Below, piece by piece: positions 32,018-39,929 of a stretch of DNA of 58,871 bases. The notes under the pieces were generated by a model. The model was not told where the DNA came from. It saw only the letters and a program-made list of their open reading frames with translations, and ran no database searches. The DNA comes from CAZOVK01 sp964583165. Lineage in GTDB: Bacteria > Bacillota > Clostridia > Lachnospirales > WRAX01. Location: positions 1 through 58,871 of the forward strand of contig CAZOVK010000005.1 in assembly GCA_964583165.1 (NCBI GenBank). Reading direction: 5' to 3'. A program made the position numbers and the translations under genes. Numbering within the stretch: the stretch's first letter is position 1; every line of letters begins with the position of its first letter.

Positions 32018-32181
32018 TTGCAAACTAGTGAGGCTTGTGTTAAGATTTATGTGGGGAATGCCACCCATCACAAAAAATGGCAATGTCCGCTTGCGCGAGT
32101 AAGCATATCGTGGAGAATACGGCACTCATTAAAAAAAAGCCGTAACCGGGGTAAGATATTACTAGCTGAGGGGATACAAAT
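32018..32181 (+). promoter_or_regulatory. Promoter and tandem-pseudoknot leader of the CPBP protease gene (copy 1)
   Basis: Promoter TTGCAA (32018-32023)-17-TAAGAT (32041-32046). The RNA should begin near GUGGGG at 32051. First H-type pseudoknot: GGG 32054-32056 pairs with CCC 32064-32066, and UGCCA 32059-32063 pairs with UGGCA 32078-32082 across the A-rich loop AUCACAAAAAA. Second: GAG 32113-32115/CUC 32125-32127 and ACGGC 32119-32123/GCCGU 32139-32143 across AUUAAAAAAAA. It ends AACCGGGG, then GAGGGG before ATG 32182. The shape resembles preQ1-I or SAM-II type riboswitches, but I do not recognise the class. Confidence 0.6.
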
Positions 32182-33045
32182 ATGAAAGACATCGAAAATA
32201 GACGCCTTCTTCTTTTTGCGCTTTTGACGGTAGTGTTTCTTGTTGCTTTAAGCCTGATTTACTATCAGAGCGCTAACCCAAATATTCTGTTATTACTTAT
32301 GCTTTCTACAACAGTAGCTGTTATCTTGACGCGGATTATCACTAGAGAAGGGTTAAAAGACCTTTATATTAAACCCAATATTAAGGGTAATATTAGGTGG
32401 TACGCATTCGCATATATTCTTACGCCGATTATCGCGTACTTCGGCGCAGTTGTTTATTTTTTGATTTTCCCCAACGATTTTGACCCGCTTAATTCTGCAT
32501 ATGCAGTTAGCGGGGGCATTACATCTACCAGCCAATACGTAGACAATCTGCTTATAGTCATGCCACTTGCGATTATTGTAAATCCGCTTATGGGTATCAT
32601 CCAATGTTTGGGAGAAGAATTTGCTTGGAGGGCATATCTTCTGCCAAAGCTGTGCAAGAAGTTTAACATTATACCAGCTCTATTACTATCAGGCGTTATA
32701 TGGGGGGCGTGGCATAGTCCTATTGTTGTTATGGGCTACAATTATGGGGCAGAGTATCATTTATTCGGGGTTCTTGCAATGGTCGTTTTCTGCATAGTTT
32801 TGGGTATTATCTCTGCTTACTTGTTTTTTGTAACAAAATCGGTTTGGGCACCGACACTCTTTCACGCCGCGATTAACGGAATGGACCTATGGGCACCGAG
32901 TACGCTCTTTATGAGTAATGAAAGCAATAAGTTTATAGGCCCTGATTTGTTAGGCGTTATCGGTGGTATGGGTTTTATTGTTGTTGCGAGTATGTGCTTG
33001 CTTGATATACATAAAAACCCGCAAAGATTTAGAATCTTTAGCTAA
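32182..33045 (+). CDS. CPBP (CAAX-like) intramembrane metalloprotease family protein
   Basis: 287 residues with about eight membrane helices. The family motifs are present: GEEFAWRAYLLPKL (EExxxR), WGAWHSPIVV (FxxxH-like) and FHAAING (HxxxB). Prokaryotic members process peptides or act in bacteriocin immunity; the substrate is unknown. AT-richer than the flanking ribosomal genes, with a private terminator upstream, so probably an acquired monocistronic gene driven by the leader at 32018. Confidence 0.85.
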   Translation: MKDIENRRLLLFALLTVVFLVALSLIYYQSANPNILLLLMLSTTVAVILTRIITREGLKDLYIKPNIKGNIRWYAFAYILTPIIAYFGAVVYFLIFPNDFDPLNSAYAVSGGITSTSQYVDNLLIVMPLAIIVNPLMGIIQCLGEEFAWRAYLLPKLCKKFNIIPALLLSGVIWGAWHSPIVVMGYNYGAEYHLFGVLAMVVFCIVLGIISAYLFFVTKSVWAPTLFHAAINGMDLWAPSTLFMSNESNKFIGPDLLGVIGGMGFIVVASMCLLDIHKNPQRFRIFS

Positions 33046-33087
33046 TAACTGTTTCTCAAATGGCCGGTTATAATGTTGGATTTTTTA

Positions 33088-33339
33088 TTGCAAACAGCAG
33101 GTACATATGATAGAATATATGTGGGGTATGCCACCCATAACAAAAAATGGCAGAAAAACCGCTAACGCGGCTCGAGAAAAGGAGAGCGGCACTCATAACA
33201 AAAACGCCGCAAACGGGGCCGGCCGTTTCAAATCCGAACTACGGGATTTTGAACTGCTCGCCCATGCAACAGGGGCTGGTCGTTCCAAATCCTAACTACA
33301 GGATTTTGAACTGCTCGCCCATGCAACCGGGGTGAAAGT
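33088..33339 (+). promoter_or_regulatory. Promoter and tandem-pseudoknot leader of the PLMP-like gene (copy 2)
   Basis: Same architecture as copy 1: TTGCAA (33088-33093)-17-TAGAAT (33111-33116), start near 33121. Pseudoknot 1: GGG 33124-33126/CCC 33134-33136 and UGCCA 33129-33133/UGGCA 33148-33152, loop AUAACAAAAAA. Pseudoknot 2: GAG 33182-33184/CUC 33192-33194 and GCGGC 33186-33190/GCCGC 33206-33210, loop AUAACAAAAAC. Between copies the stems change sequence but keep pairing (ACGGC/GCCGU versus GCGGC/GCCGC). Then AAACGGGG and two 57-base repeats. Confidence 0.62.
33221..33334 (+). repeat. Two tandem 57-base hairpin repeats
   Basis: Units 33221-33277 and 33278-33334 differ at only a handful of positions. 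Each contains an AAATCC/GGATTT hairpin around AACTAC and a GCCC...GGGG hairpin. The end of each unit (GCAAC-A/C-GGGG) matches the end of the pseudoknot region (GCAAACGGGG 33210-33218). The last GGGGTGA is also the ribosome site of the gene at 33340. One frame reads NPNYxILNCSPMQxG twice, but I regard it as RNA, not protein. Confidence 0.8.
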
Positions 33340-33882
33340 ATGAAAACAATATCTGTAATCAGCACGGCGGGCAAACCCCTCCAGCCGACATATGTAAAGC
33401 GTGCGCGACAGCTTGTCAAGAACAACCGCGCCGCGTGGGAGGGAAAGGCCCTAATCCGTATGCTGGATTTTAGGGAGGAAAAATCAGTGGAGTATGAGAA
33501 TAACGGTAATGTTTATAGCGAACCCGAGCGCAGACCTGTGCCCGCGCCGCTTGATGACCGCGTAGTAATGGACATGGCTAAACGCCGCGTATTGGCGAAG
33601 AAGAACCTTTTTGGGCAACTTCTGGACTATATTTTACTGGGGATTGTAATGCTTGGGATTGTCAATACGCATTGGTTTGAAGACCGCATGGGCGTAACAA
33701 TGGGATTTCTGTTCTTTTGGGGCGTTCGCCTGGCGTGGCGCGCATGGAAATTTGCTCGTCCCGCGTTTAGCAAGGGTTTTGTGCAATACTTCCGCGAGCG
33801 CGAGCAACGCAGGCTTGAAGCGGAGTATATGCGCCTGAAGAAGATGGACGCGGCATATGTTTCAACACGTATAGCTGAATAA
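33340..33882 (+). CDS. PLMP/RRXRR-like N-terminal domain fused to a two-TM protein
   Basis: 180 residues. Residues 1-45 (ISTAGKPLQPTYVKRARQLV, then KNNRAAWEGKALIRMLDF) resemble, from memory, the PLMP/RRXRR domain that opens IscB-type RNA-guided nucleases (GKPLMPT...RARRLLK). No HNH or RuvC domain follows. Instead there is a linker, two membrane helices at about residues 89-106 and 113-131, and a basic C-terminal helix (FREREQRRLEAEYMRLKKM). GGGGTGA is placed 4 bases before ATG 33340. Its long structured leader recalls the omega RNA lying upstream of iscB, but that link is speculative. Confidence 0.55.
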   Translation: MKTISVISTAGKPLQPTYVKRARQLVKNNRAAWEGKALIRMLDFREEKSVEYENNGNVYSEPERRPVPAPLDDRVVMDMAKRRVLAKKNLFGQLLDYILLGIVMLGIVNTHWFEDRMGVTMGFLFFWGVRLAWRAWKFARPAFSKGFVQYFREREQRRLEAEYMRLKKMDAAYVSTRIAE

Positions 33883-33891
33883 TTGCAAAAG

Positions 33892-33918
33892 AAAAGGGCG
33901 GGGTAACCGCCCTTTTTT
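33892..33918. terminator. Bidirectional terminator between converging genes
   Basis: AAAAGGGCGG/CCGCCCTTTT (33892-33901, 33907-33916) with T-run on both strands. It ends the PLMP-like gene (plus) and addA (minus), whose stop codon overlaps its edge. Confidence 0.92.
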
Positions 33919-36900
33919 AGACCTCAATCGCGTTGTTCGTTTCATAAAGATAGATGTAACAGCCACCCACAGCCAAACCCATACAGTCAGCCGCCGCGCG
34001 TCTGTACAAATCGATTTGTGTGTGGTAACGCTCGATGATTATCGGGATATCTGCTTCCGTTTCTACGTGGTCAGTCTTGTAATCGACAAGGTAAAGCTTC
34101 TCGTTTTCTTCGAAAACGCAGTCGATTACGCCATGCGCGAGTATCGGCGTTTCTGTGTCGGCTTCCATATTCAAATCATGTGGCGATAGTCGCATAACAA
34201 ACGGCATTTCACGCCACACACGCGCCGCCGTGGCAATTCGCGCGGCGAGTGGGCTTTTGGCGAAAACGAGCAATTTCTGAGGCTCAATAAACCGCCTATG
34301 CTCAGCGCGCAAGAGGTTCTTGTTTGTCAGTTCGTCAAGTTGGGCTTCGACATCAGCAAGACTTTGGATGCGCCTTATGTCTAGGTGTTGCAAGCACGTA
34401 TGAATAAGCGTACCGCGCTCGGAGGATGAAAGCTTCCCCTGCATGAACGACGGTTTGGAGAATAAGCGCGGGTGTTCGGTGATTTCTGCGCCGCCCGAAT
34501 CGAGTTGGGCTGCGAAACGCCGCTTAATCTCGCTGACAGACACCTTACTGGGCACATCTTCGCCACGCTCGGCATAGGGGTAGCGGTAATCGAGGCGTGC
34601 GGCGATTTTTGCGTCCGCTGATGGGTTTTGGCAGAGTAGGGCGTAGAGGGCAGACTCTGCGCTTGTTTCGTTCGTTCGCTCTGAGAGGGTTCGCGCCGAC
34701 AGAATGCTGATGTCAAAACGCCCCGAAAGCGCCGAATTCACGGGTATTTCTGACGATAACATGTCGCGCAGAATCGCGGCGTCTTTATGACGCAAAAGCG
34801 CTGATATTATCCATTTTAGGTATGTATTCTGTTCGGCTAACTTTACATGAGGTAAAGACAGCGCCGTTTCGCGTGCCGTATCAGTGAGTTTGTCAAGCAC
34901 ACGTGGCAGATTCGTAACAGTGCCCACGAGTTCGAGGTATTCCATACAGCGTGTTAGTGCGACATACAAAACGCGCATTTCCTCTGAAACACGCTCCTCG
35001 CGTATGCGCTTACGAAACGCGAATGTACGCAACGAGTCAGACGCGAGATGTGCCTCGTCATCATAGAGGACAGTCGTCAGCCCCATATTTTGATGAAACA
35101 ACAGGTTGTTACGCTCGTCACCCGCATTTAACGCGCGGTTCAGCCCACACACAAACACAACAGGGAACTCCAGCCCCTTACTGCCGTGTATTGTCATTAT
35201 GCGCACCGCGTCAGCCGATTCGCTCGACAGTTTCGCGCCCTCGCGCTGTTCGCGCCGTTTCACTGCACGTTCGATATAACGTATGAAGCCGAACATACCC
35301 GCGCCGTCAGTGTCCGTGTAACCCGCCGTCAACTCGAACAGCGCCATGAGGTTGGCGCGACGCAACTTTCCGCCACGCATTGCGCCGACTATGTCGAAGT
35401 AACCCGTGTCAAAGATGAGCCGCCAGACCAAGCGCGGCAATTCAAGCTCGCGCGCCGTGTCGCGCCAATCGTTGAGAGCAGTTATAAACGCGCTACATTT
35501 GTCACGCAATTGCGCGTTCTCGCCGATAAGACCATACGCGGTCACACAGTCATAATACACGCGCCGACCACTGAGTTTAATCGCCGCCAATTCTGCGTCG
35601 GAGAAGCCGTAAAGCGGTGAACGCATGACCGAAATAAGGTGTATGTCTTGGCGTGGGTTGTCAATCACGCGCAGAAAGCTCAGTATGAGCGACACCTCGG
35701 TTTTCGTAAAAAACGCCTTCTCACCGGGCGCGACAGACGGTATGTTTTGCGCCGTCAACGCGCGCGCGAACACGTCTGCCAGTTCGTTTGTCGAACGCAT
35801 GAGTATGGCAAAATCTTGTGGGCGTGCGGGGCGTTTTGTAGAGTCGCGAAGCGTAATCGGTATTTTCGCGTCCAGCATTTCGCGTATGCGCTTCGCTATA
35901 TACGCCGCTTCTAGTTCCGCGTTTGAGAAATCGGACGCGCTCGGATTGTTCGGGTCGCTCTCGGCTTCAGCTTCTGAAATTTCATCATAGTCGGCCTGTT
36001 TGTCAATGAGCGTAAGGCGCACGCTTTCGGGCGAATCGGTATAGACGGTTGAAGCGGGAATGAGCCGCGCCGTGTTGTAGTTTACGCCGCCCAGCCGTTC
36101 GCTCATTATCTGGTCAAAAATTGTGTTGACAGAATCGAGCACCGCCGCGCTACTCCTAAAATTAGCATTCAAATCGATACGCACACCGCCGCTTCCGCTG
36201 CCAAATTCGCGATATTTCGCCGCGAACAGGGCGGGTTCGGCGAGCCGGAAACGGTAGATGCTCTGTTTTATGTCGCCAACCATGAAACGGTTTGGCGAGT
36301 ATTTCCGGGAAATAGTCGAAAGAATCCGCTCTTGAACGGGGTTTATGTCTTGATATTCGTCAACGGCGATTTCGGCGAAGCTGTCACGCAATGCCGCGGC
36401 AAGCTCAGTTTCTTCACCGTTTTGAATCAACGCCGACAGGGTCAGATGCTCAAAGTCGCTGAAATCAAGCCAACCCCGCGCACGTTTCGCGTCTTTGTAT
36501 GCGTCGTCAAACTCGATGGCTAGCCGCGCCAAATCAGCGACAATCGGTTGCTCATCCGCGAGCTCTTGCATGAGCGCGTCATAACCCTTCGCGAACACCG
36601 ATTTATACATCTTAGTGATAGCGTCCTTATACTCGTCGCGCATGGCCTTAATGCGTTCTGAGTCGTCCACATCTTTGAGCATGGGGGCGCGTGAAAAGTC
36701 CATATCCATTGCCGCGACAAACGCGCTGAAGTCAACGCGGAGTAGACGCCGCGCAACCTCTATCAAAGAAAGCTCATAATTTATATGCGCCACGTATTTT
36801 TCAGAGGCATTAGCTTCCGCGGCAAAATTCATGCAGTCACTCGCGCGTTCTGAAAGGGTTTTCAGTTGTTCGTCGAGATAGTCAATAAGGTAATCGAACC

Positions 36901-37516
36901 AGACGCCACCCATACCGCTATTTACACCCGCCGCTTGGTCAGCCAGCCATATTCGGTAATCGGGCACGCCCATAAGTTGTTCATAGAGCCGCAAAAGCTG
37001 AATCTTGAGCGGCTCATCTGTCGCGGAGTTGCAGAACAGGCGCAAGAGTCTGTGAAAAAAGTTATAGTCCTCGCTCATATAAAGTTGCTCAAACAAGGCC
37101 GCCGCCGTGTCGTTTTTGAGCGCCGAGGCCTCTGAATCAGAGCAAACGCGCACGCGAGGGTCAATGCCCAAGTCATGGAACATGCCACGCACAACGCTTA
37201 GACAGAACGACGACATGGTTGTTATACGCGCCTTGTTTATGAGCAGTGATTGTTTGCGCAACAGCGCGTTATGGGGTTCGGTCACAAGCCGCGCCTTAAT
37301 AGAATCCATTATGCGGCGTTTCATTTGTGACGCGGCGGCGTTTGTGTATGTCACAATGAGCAGTTTATCGGCATCAACGGGGTTTTCGCTGTCCGTAAGA
37401 AGGTTCAACACGCGTTGCGCAAGCACCGCCGTCTTGCCCGAGCCTGCCGCCGCCGAAACTAAAATGTTCTCACCGCGTAAAGTAGCGGCTAGATTTTGTT
37501 CTCTTGTAAGTTCCAT
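33917..37516 (-). CDS. addA: AddA, helicase-nuclease subunit
   Basis: 1199 residues from ATG 37516 (MELTREQNLAATLRGENILV); the open frame runs 12 codons further without a ribosome site. UvrD-like helicase: AAGSGKTAVLAQRVL (Walker A), AVDEYQDINPVQERIL (Walker B), VGDIKQSIYRFR, TIHGSKGLEFPVVFVCGL and MRVLYVALTRCME. C-terminal RecB-type nuclease: HGVIDCVF and YLVDYKTD. With AddB it resects double-strand breaks to Chi. AddB, normally adjacent, is not in this window. Confidence 0.96.
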   Translation of the reverse strand: MELTREQNLAATLRGENILVSAAAGSGKTAVLAQRVLNLLTDSENPVDADKLLIVTYTNAAASQMKRRIMDSIKARLVTEPHNALLRKQSLLINKARITTMSSFCLSVVRGMFHDLGIDPRVRVCSDSEASALKNDTAAALFEQLYMSEDYNFFHRLLRLFCNSATDEPLKIQLLRLYEQLMGVPDYRIWLADQAAGVNSGMGGVWFDYLIDYLDEQLKTLSERASDCMNFAAEANASEKYVAHINYELSLIEVARRLLRVDFSAFVAAMDMDFSRAPMLKDVDDSERIKAMRDEYKDAITKMYKSVFAKGYDALMQELADEQPIVADLARLAIEFDDAYKDAKRARGWLDFSDFEHLTLSALIQNGEETELAAALRDSFAEIAVDEYQDINPVQERILSTISRKYSPNRFMVGDIKQSIYRFRLAEPALFAAKYREFGSGSGGVRIDLNANFRSSAAVLDSVNTIFDQIMSERLGGVNYNTARLIPASTVYTDSPESVRLTLIDKQADYDEISEAEAESDPNNPSASDFSNAELEAAYIAKRIREMLDAKIPITLRDSTKRPARPQDFAILMRSTNELADVFARALTAQNIPSVAPGEKAFFTKTEVSLILSFLRVIDNPRQDIHLISVMRSPLYGFSDAELAAIKLSGRRVYYDCVTAYGLIGENAQLRDKCSAFITALNDWRDTARELELPRLVWRLIFDTGYFDIVGAMRGGKLRRANLMALFELTAGYTDTDGAGMFGFIRYIERAVKRREQREGAKLSSESADAVRIMTIHGSKGLEFPVVFVCGLNRALNAGDERNNLLFHQNMGLTTVLYDDEAHLASDSLRTFAFRKRIREERVSEEMRVLYVALTRCMEYLELVGTVTNLPRVLDKLTDTARETALSLPHVKLAEQNTYLKWIISALLRHKDAAILRDMLSSEIPVNSALSGRFDISILSARTLSERTNETSAESALYALLCQNPSADAKIAARLDYRYPYAERGEDVPSKVSVSEIKRRFAAQLDSGGAEITEHPRLFSKPSFMQGKLSSSERGTLIHTCLQHLDIRRIQSLADVEAQLDELTNKNLLRAEHRRFIEPQKLLVFAKSPLAARIATAARVWREMPFVMRLSPHDLNMEADTETPILAHGVIDCVFEENEKLYLVDYKTDHVETEADIPIIIERYHTQIDLYRRAAADCMGLAVGGCYIYLYETNNAIEV

Positions 37517-37599
37517 GTTTACACCCACACTCACGCGCCATTGAATATCCATTTAGGTAGAAATTCGACATACTATACGGCTAAAGCCGTGAAGTAACG

Positions 37600-38478
37600 T
37601 TATTTTTCTACACCCTTAGGGTTCACATGAACCATACAATGGCGTACCGACGGTAACTCACGCTCTATACTGTCATGCACATTCTTCGCAATATCATGCG
37701 CCATAATGACAGTCAGATTCGGGTCTACTTCGATTTCGAGTTCCACAAAGATGACATTGTTAGACAGGCGCGTTTTCAGTAAGTCTATGTCCAGAACGCC
37801 TTCTGATTTAAGTGTGATTTCGCGTATGCGCTTAACGTCTGCTTCGTCGGCGGCATGGTCAATGAGCTGGTCAACGGCCTGTTTCGCTATATCGAACGCC
37901 GCTTTAAGAATGATAATACACACGAAGATAGCCGCCACAGAATCTAAGAAGCCGAAGCCCAGAACAATGCCGATAAGCCCTATCAGAACCGCCACGGAGC
38001 TTACCGCATCAGAGCGGTGATGCCACGCGTCGGCGCGCAGTGATGTCGAGTTGAAGCGTTTGGCGATACGAATTGTATACTGATACATCCATTCCTTTGA
38101 CGCAATCGACATGATTGTTACGACAAACGCCAACAGGGATGCTTCTGCCTGTGCGCCGTTTAAGAGATTATCAACGCCCGAATAGCCAAGCATGAGCGCC
38201 GTTCCTGCGAGAATGACGGCTAAGAACAGCGACACAAGTGATTCGATACGCTGATGTCCGTATGGGTGGTCGTCGTCAGCACCTTTGTTTGAAAGTTTCA
38301 GCCCCGCCATAACGGTTACAGTGCTCAAACAGTCTGACAGCGTATGAATGCCGTCAGAGATAACGGCGGTTGAACCGCTAATGACACCAATGATGATTTT
38401 CGCGACAGTCATGATTATGTTCATAATCATAGTAATCAAAGACGTCTTTTGTAACGCCATGTAGCGCTCTTGTTCCAC
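37600..38478 (-). CDS. Cation diffusion facilitator (CDF) metal exporter
   Basis: 292 residues from GTG 38478, chosen because GGGGGA lies 6 bases upstream; an earlier in-frame start would lie in the leader RNA. Six membrane helices with the two HxxxD-type metal sites: SDGIHTLSD in TM2 and WHHRSDAVSS in TM5; DDDHPYGHQRIE is the loop after TM2. The cytosolic C-terminal domain (VEKxx-type ferredoxin fold, IEVDPNLTVIMAHDIAK) follows. Exports Zn, Fe, Co, Ni or Mn against protons; the ion is not assignable. Confidence 0.93.
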   Translation of the reverse strand: MEQERYMALQKTSLITMIMNIIMTVAKIIIGVISGSTAVISDGIHTLSDCLSTVTVMAGLKLSNKGADDDHPYGHQRIESLVSLFLAVILAGTALMLGYSGVDNLLNGAQAEASLLAFVVTIMSIASKEWMYQYTIRIAKRFNSTSLRADAWHHRSDAVSSVAVLIGLIGIVLGFGFLDSVAAIFVCIIILKAAFDIAKQAVDQLIDHAADEADVKRIREITLKSEGVLDIDLLKTRLSNNVIFVELEIEVDPNLTVIMAHDIAKNVHDSIERELPSVRHCMVHVNPKGVEK

Positions 38479-38509
38479 AATAAGTCCCCCAATACCGATA
38501 ATATAGAAA

Positions 38510-38619
38510 AAGCCCGTGGGAAGCTCCCACAGGCTTTTATCCTGCTGCCCTTCTCGGGCCCGGAAAATCGATTGTTTTCCTGATGTTTGTATTCTATCAT
38601 AACAGGTTTGAATTGTCAA
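38510..38619 (-). promoter_or_regulatory. Promoter and attenuator-like leader of the CDF gene
   Basis: Minus strand: TTGACA (38619-38614)-17-TAGAAT (38596-38591). The roughly 105-base leader has a GGAAAA/TTTTCC hairpin (38562-38580), a GCCC/GGGC hairpin (38547-38559), the single-stranded GGGCAGCAGGAUAAA, and then a strong terminator: 12-bp stem 38510-38521/38525-38536 followed by TTTTTCT. The terminator sits between promoter and ribosome site, so expression is probably controlled by termination. The class of the sensor is not recognised; the GGGCAGC box is reminiscent of metal (NiCo) riboswitches but the rest does not match. Confidence 0.65.
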
Positions 38620-38663
38620 TTACACAAATGTTTCAAATTTCAGCTTTTTGCGCAAAATTCCTA

Positions 38664-38692
38664 TGTACAAAGTAATGCGGATTTAGTATAAT
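38664..38692 (+). promoter_or_regulatory. Promoter of the partner-switching operon
   Basis: TGTACA (38664-38669)-17-TATAAT (38687-38692), about 34 bases before the STAS gene start. Confidence 0.6.
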
Positions 38693-38725
38693 ATTGAAAA
38701 CGATTATTAACACTTGGAGGTTTCT

Positions 38726-39058
38726 ATGGATTTTGGGTTTTCAGCCAAGTTTGATGAGGGTCTAAGTTGCTGGAAAGCTATAGTATCGGGGGAAATAGAC
38801 ATCTTTTCGGCGGGCGCATTCAAGGACGAGCTGATGACTCTTATCCGCGAACGCGAGGCAGACATTTGCCTATCGTGCGGAAATCTTGAGTACATCGACT
38901 CGACAGCGCTGGGGGCGCTTGTGTCTGTCTATAAGACAGTGGCTTCATACGGCGGGAAGATGAAATTAACCGCCCTAAAGCCGAATATCGTAAAGCTGTT
39001 TCGGATAACCAACCTAGACACTGTGTTTGCTTTGGAGGGTGACGCAAGTGGAGAATAG
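38726..39058 (+). CDS. STAS-domain anti-sigma-factor antagonist
   Basis: 110 residues from ATG 38726 (TGGAGG upstream). STAS fold of the SpoIIAA/RsbV type with the phosphorylation loop NLEYIDSTALGALVSV; the Ser after Asp is the predicted switch residue. It would be phosphorylated by a cognate kinase and dephosphorylated by a PP2C phosphatase. First of four tightly packed genes (STAS, two HATPases, PP2C). Confidence 0.9.
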   Translation: MDFGFSAKFDEGLSCWKAIVSGEIDIFSAGAFKDELMTLIREREADICLSCGNLEYIDSTALGALVSVYKTVASYGGKMKLTALKPNIVKLFRITNLDTVFALEGDASGE

Positions 39059-39479
39059 CGCAAAGAAAGAGCCTGACGCGTTGCAAAAAGAGGTTATAGA
39101 GCTGTGTTTGCCTAAGAACCCCGCGTATGTCGCGACGGCACGGCTGACGGCTTCTTCTATTGCCATTCGCGCGGGTTTTGATGTAACAGAGATTGAGGAC
39201 ATAAAGGCGGCAGTGTCGGAGGGTTGCGCGTATTTGATTAAGGCGACCCACCACAGCCACGCCACTGACGGAACGACCTTTTGTATACGCGTTGAGATTG
39301 TTAGGGAAGAGATTAACATCACGTTTCACACGCGTCTGTTCAATCTGTCTGTAGGTGATTCGGCGACAATCTTACTTATTATAAAGGCGTACATGGACGA
39401 GGCCGAGATAAGCGAAATCGACGGTTGTTTCAAGCTGACCATGCAGAAGCGCCACCGCGTCATAAACTTTGAGGCGTAA
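39048..39479 (+). CDS. Degenerate RsbW/SpoIIAB-like HATPase protein
   Basis: 143 residues from GTG 39048, overlapping the STAS gene by 11 bases, with GGAGGGTGA inside that gene as ribosome site. The overall length and the N-terminal helix pattern (TASSIAIRAGFDVTEIEDIK) match GHKL anti-sigma kinases. However, the N-box reads AVSEGCAYLIKA where family members have an Asn, and no DxGxG box is visible around FHTRLFNLSVGDSA. ATP binding is therefore doubtful; it may act as a pure binding partner. Confidence 0.75.
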   Translation: MENSAKKEPDALQKEVIELCLPKNPAYVATARLTASSIAIRAGFDVTEIEDIKAAVSEGCAYLIKATHHSHATDGTTFCIRVEIVREEINITFHTRLFNLSVGDSATILLIIKAYMDEAEISEIDGCFKLTMQKRHRVINFEA

Positions 39480-39487
39480 TTAGCCGA

Positions 39488-39516
39488 GGGGCGTTTAAGC
39501 CCCGCTTTTACGATAG
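39488..39516 (+). terminator. Hairpin inside the partner-switching operon
   Basis: GGGGC-GTTTA-GCCCC type stem (GGGGCGTTTAAGCCCC) followed by GCTTTTACG, in the 45 bases between the two kinase-like genes. A weak terminator or processing site. Confidence 0.5.
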
Positions 39517-39524
39517 CAGGTGAT

Positions 39525-39917
39525 GTGTTGACATACCGAAATACCTTCCCGAGCTCTATCACACAAGCGCGCATTGTCGTCGCGGAGGCCATGGAGTATC
39601 TTCGTGCGGCGGGGCTGGATGAAGAGCTTTTGGGTGATTTGCGCCTTGTGTTCAGTGAGCTGATAATCAACGCCATAACACACGGCAACAACAGTATATA
39701 CGAAAAGGACGTTAATTTTACTGTCGATGTGACGAACAAAACAGTCTGCGCGACTGTGACCGACATGGGCGACGGCTTTGATGTAGCGGCCATTCTACGC
39801 GCTGACAGTGACCTAGAGTCAGAGCACGGGCGGGGGTTGCGCCTTATTCGTGCGCTTGTTGACAGTCTGGCGTTCAACGAAACGGGCAATCAGATAATTG
39901 TAATGAAAAGTAGATAA
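39525..39917 (+). CDS. Anti-sigma-factor-type serine kinase (GHKL ATPase)
   Basis: 130 residues. The start is GTG 39525 or TTG 39528 after AGGTGAT. Complete GHKL motifs: SELIINAITHGN (N-box), VTDMGDGFD (G1) and EHGRGLRLIRAL (G2). Kinases of this RsbW/RsbT family phosphorylate STAS partners or bind target regulators. It contrasts with the degenerate paralogue just upstream, suggesting division of labour. Confidence 0.88.
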   Translation: MLTYRNTFPSSITQARIVVAEAMEYLRAAGLDEELLGDLRLVFSELIINAITHGNNSIYEKDVNFTVDVTNKTVCATVTDMGDGFDVAAILRADSDLESEHGRGLRLIRALVDSLAFNETGNQIIVMKSR

Positions 39918-39929
39918 TCCAGGTGAAGC

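Noticed and set aside
32050..33210. Calling the tandem pseudoknots preQ1-I riboswitches
   Set aside because: The A-rich loop and compact shape are similar, but S1 and S2 lengths and the conserved preQ1-binding bases do not match as I remember them, and no queuosine gene follows.
33221..33334. CRISPR array
   Set aside because: Only two contiguous 57-base units, no spacers, no cas genes in the window.
33147..33335. Small frame with twice-repeated NPNYxILNCSPMQxG, as a peptide gene
   Set aside because: The repeat is fully explained by the 57-base RNA-like duplication; no ribosome site precedes it and overlapping frames are equally open.
33088..33882. IscB/omega-RNA locus
   Set aside because: Only a PLMP-like N-terminus is present; there is no HNH or RuvC motif in the 180 residues or in the neighbouring genes.
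38510..38619. NiCo riboswitch before the CDF gene
   Set aside because: One GGGCAGC box is present, but the four-helix layout and the second conserved box are not seen.
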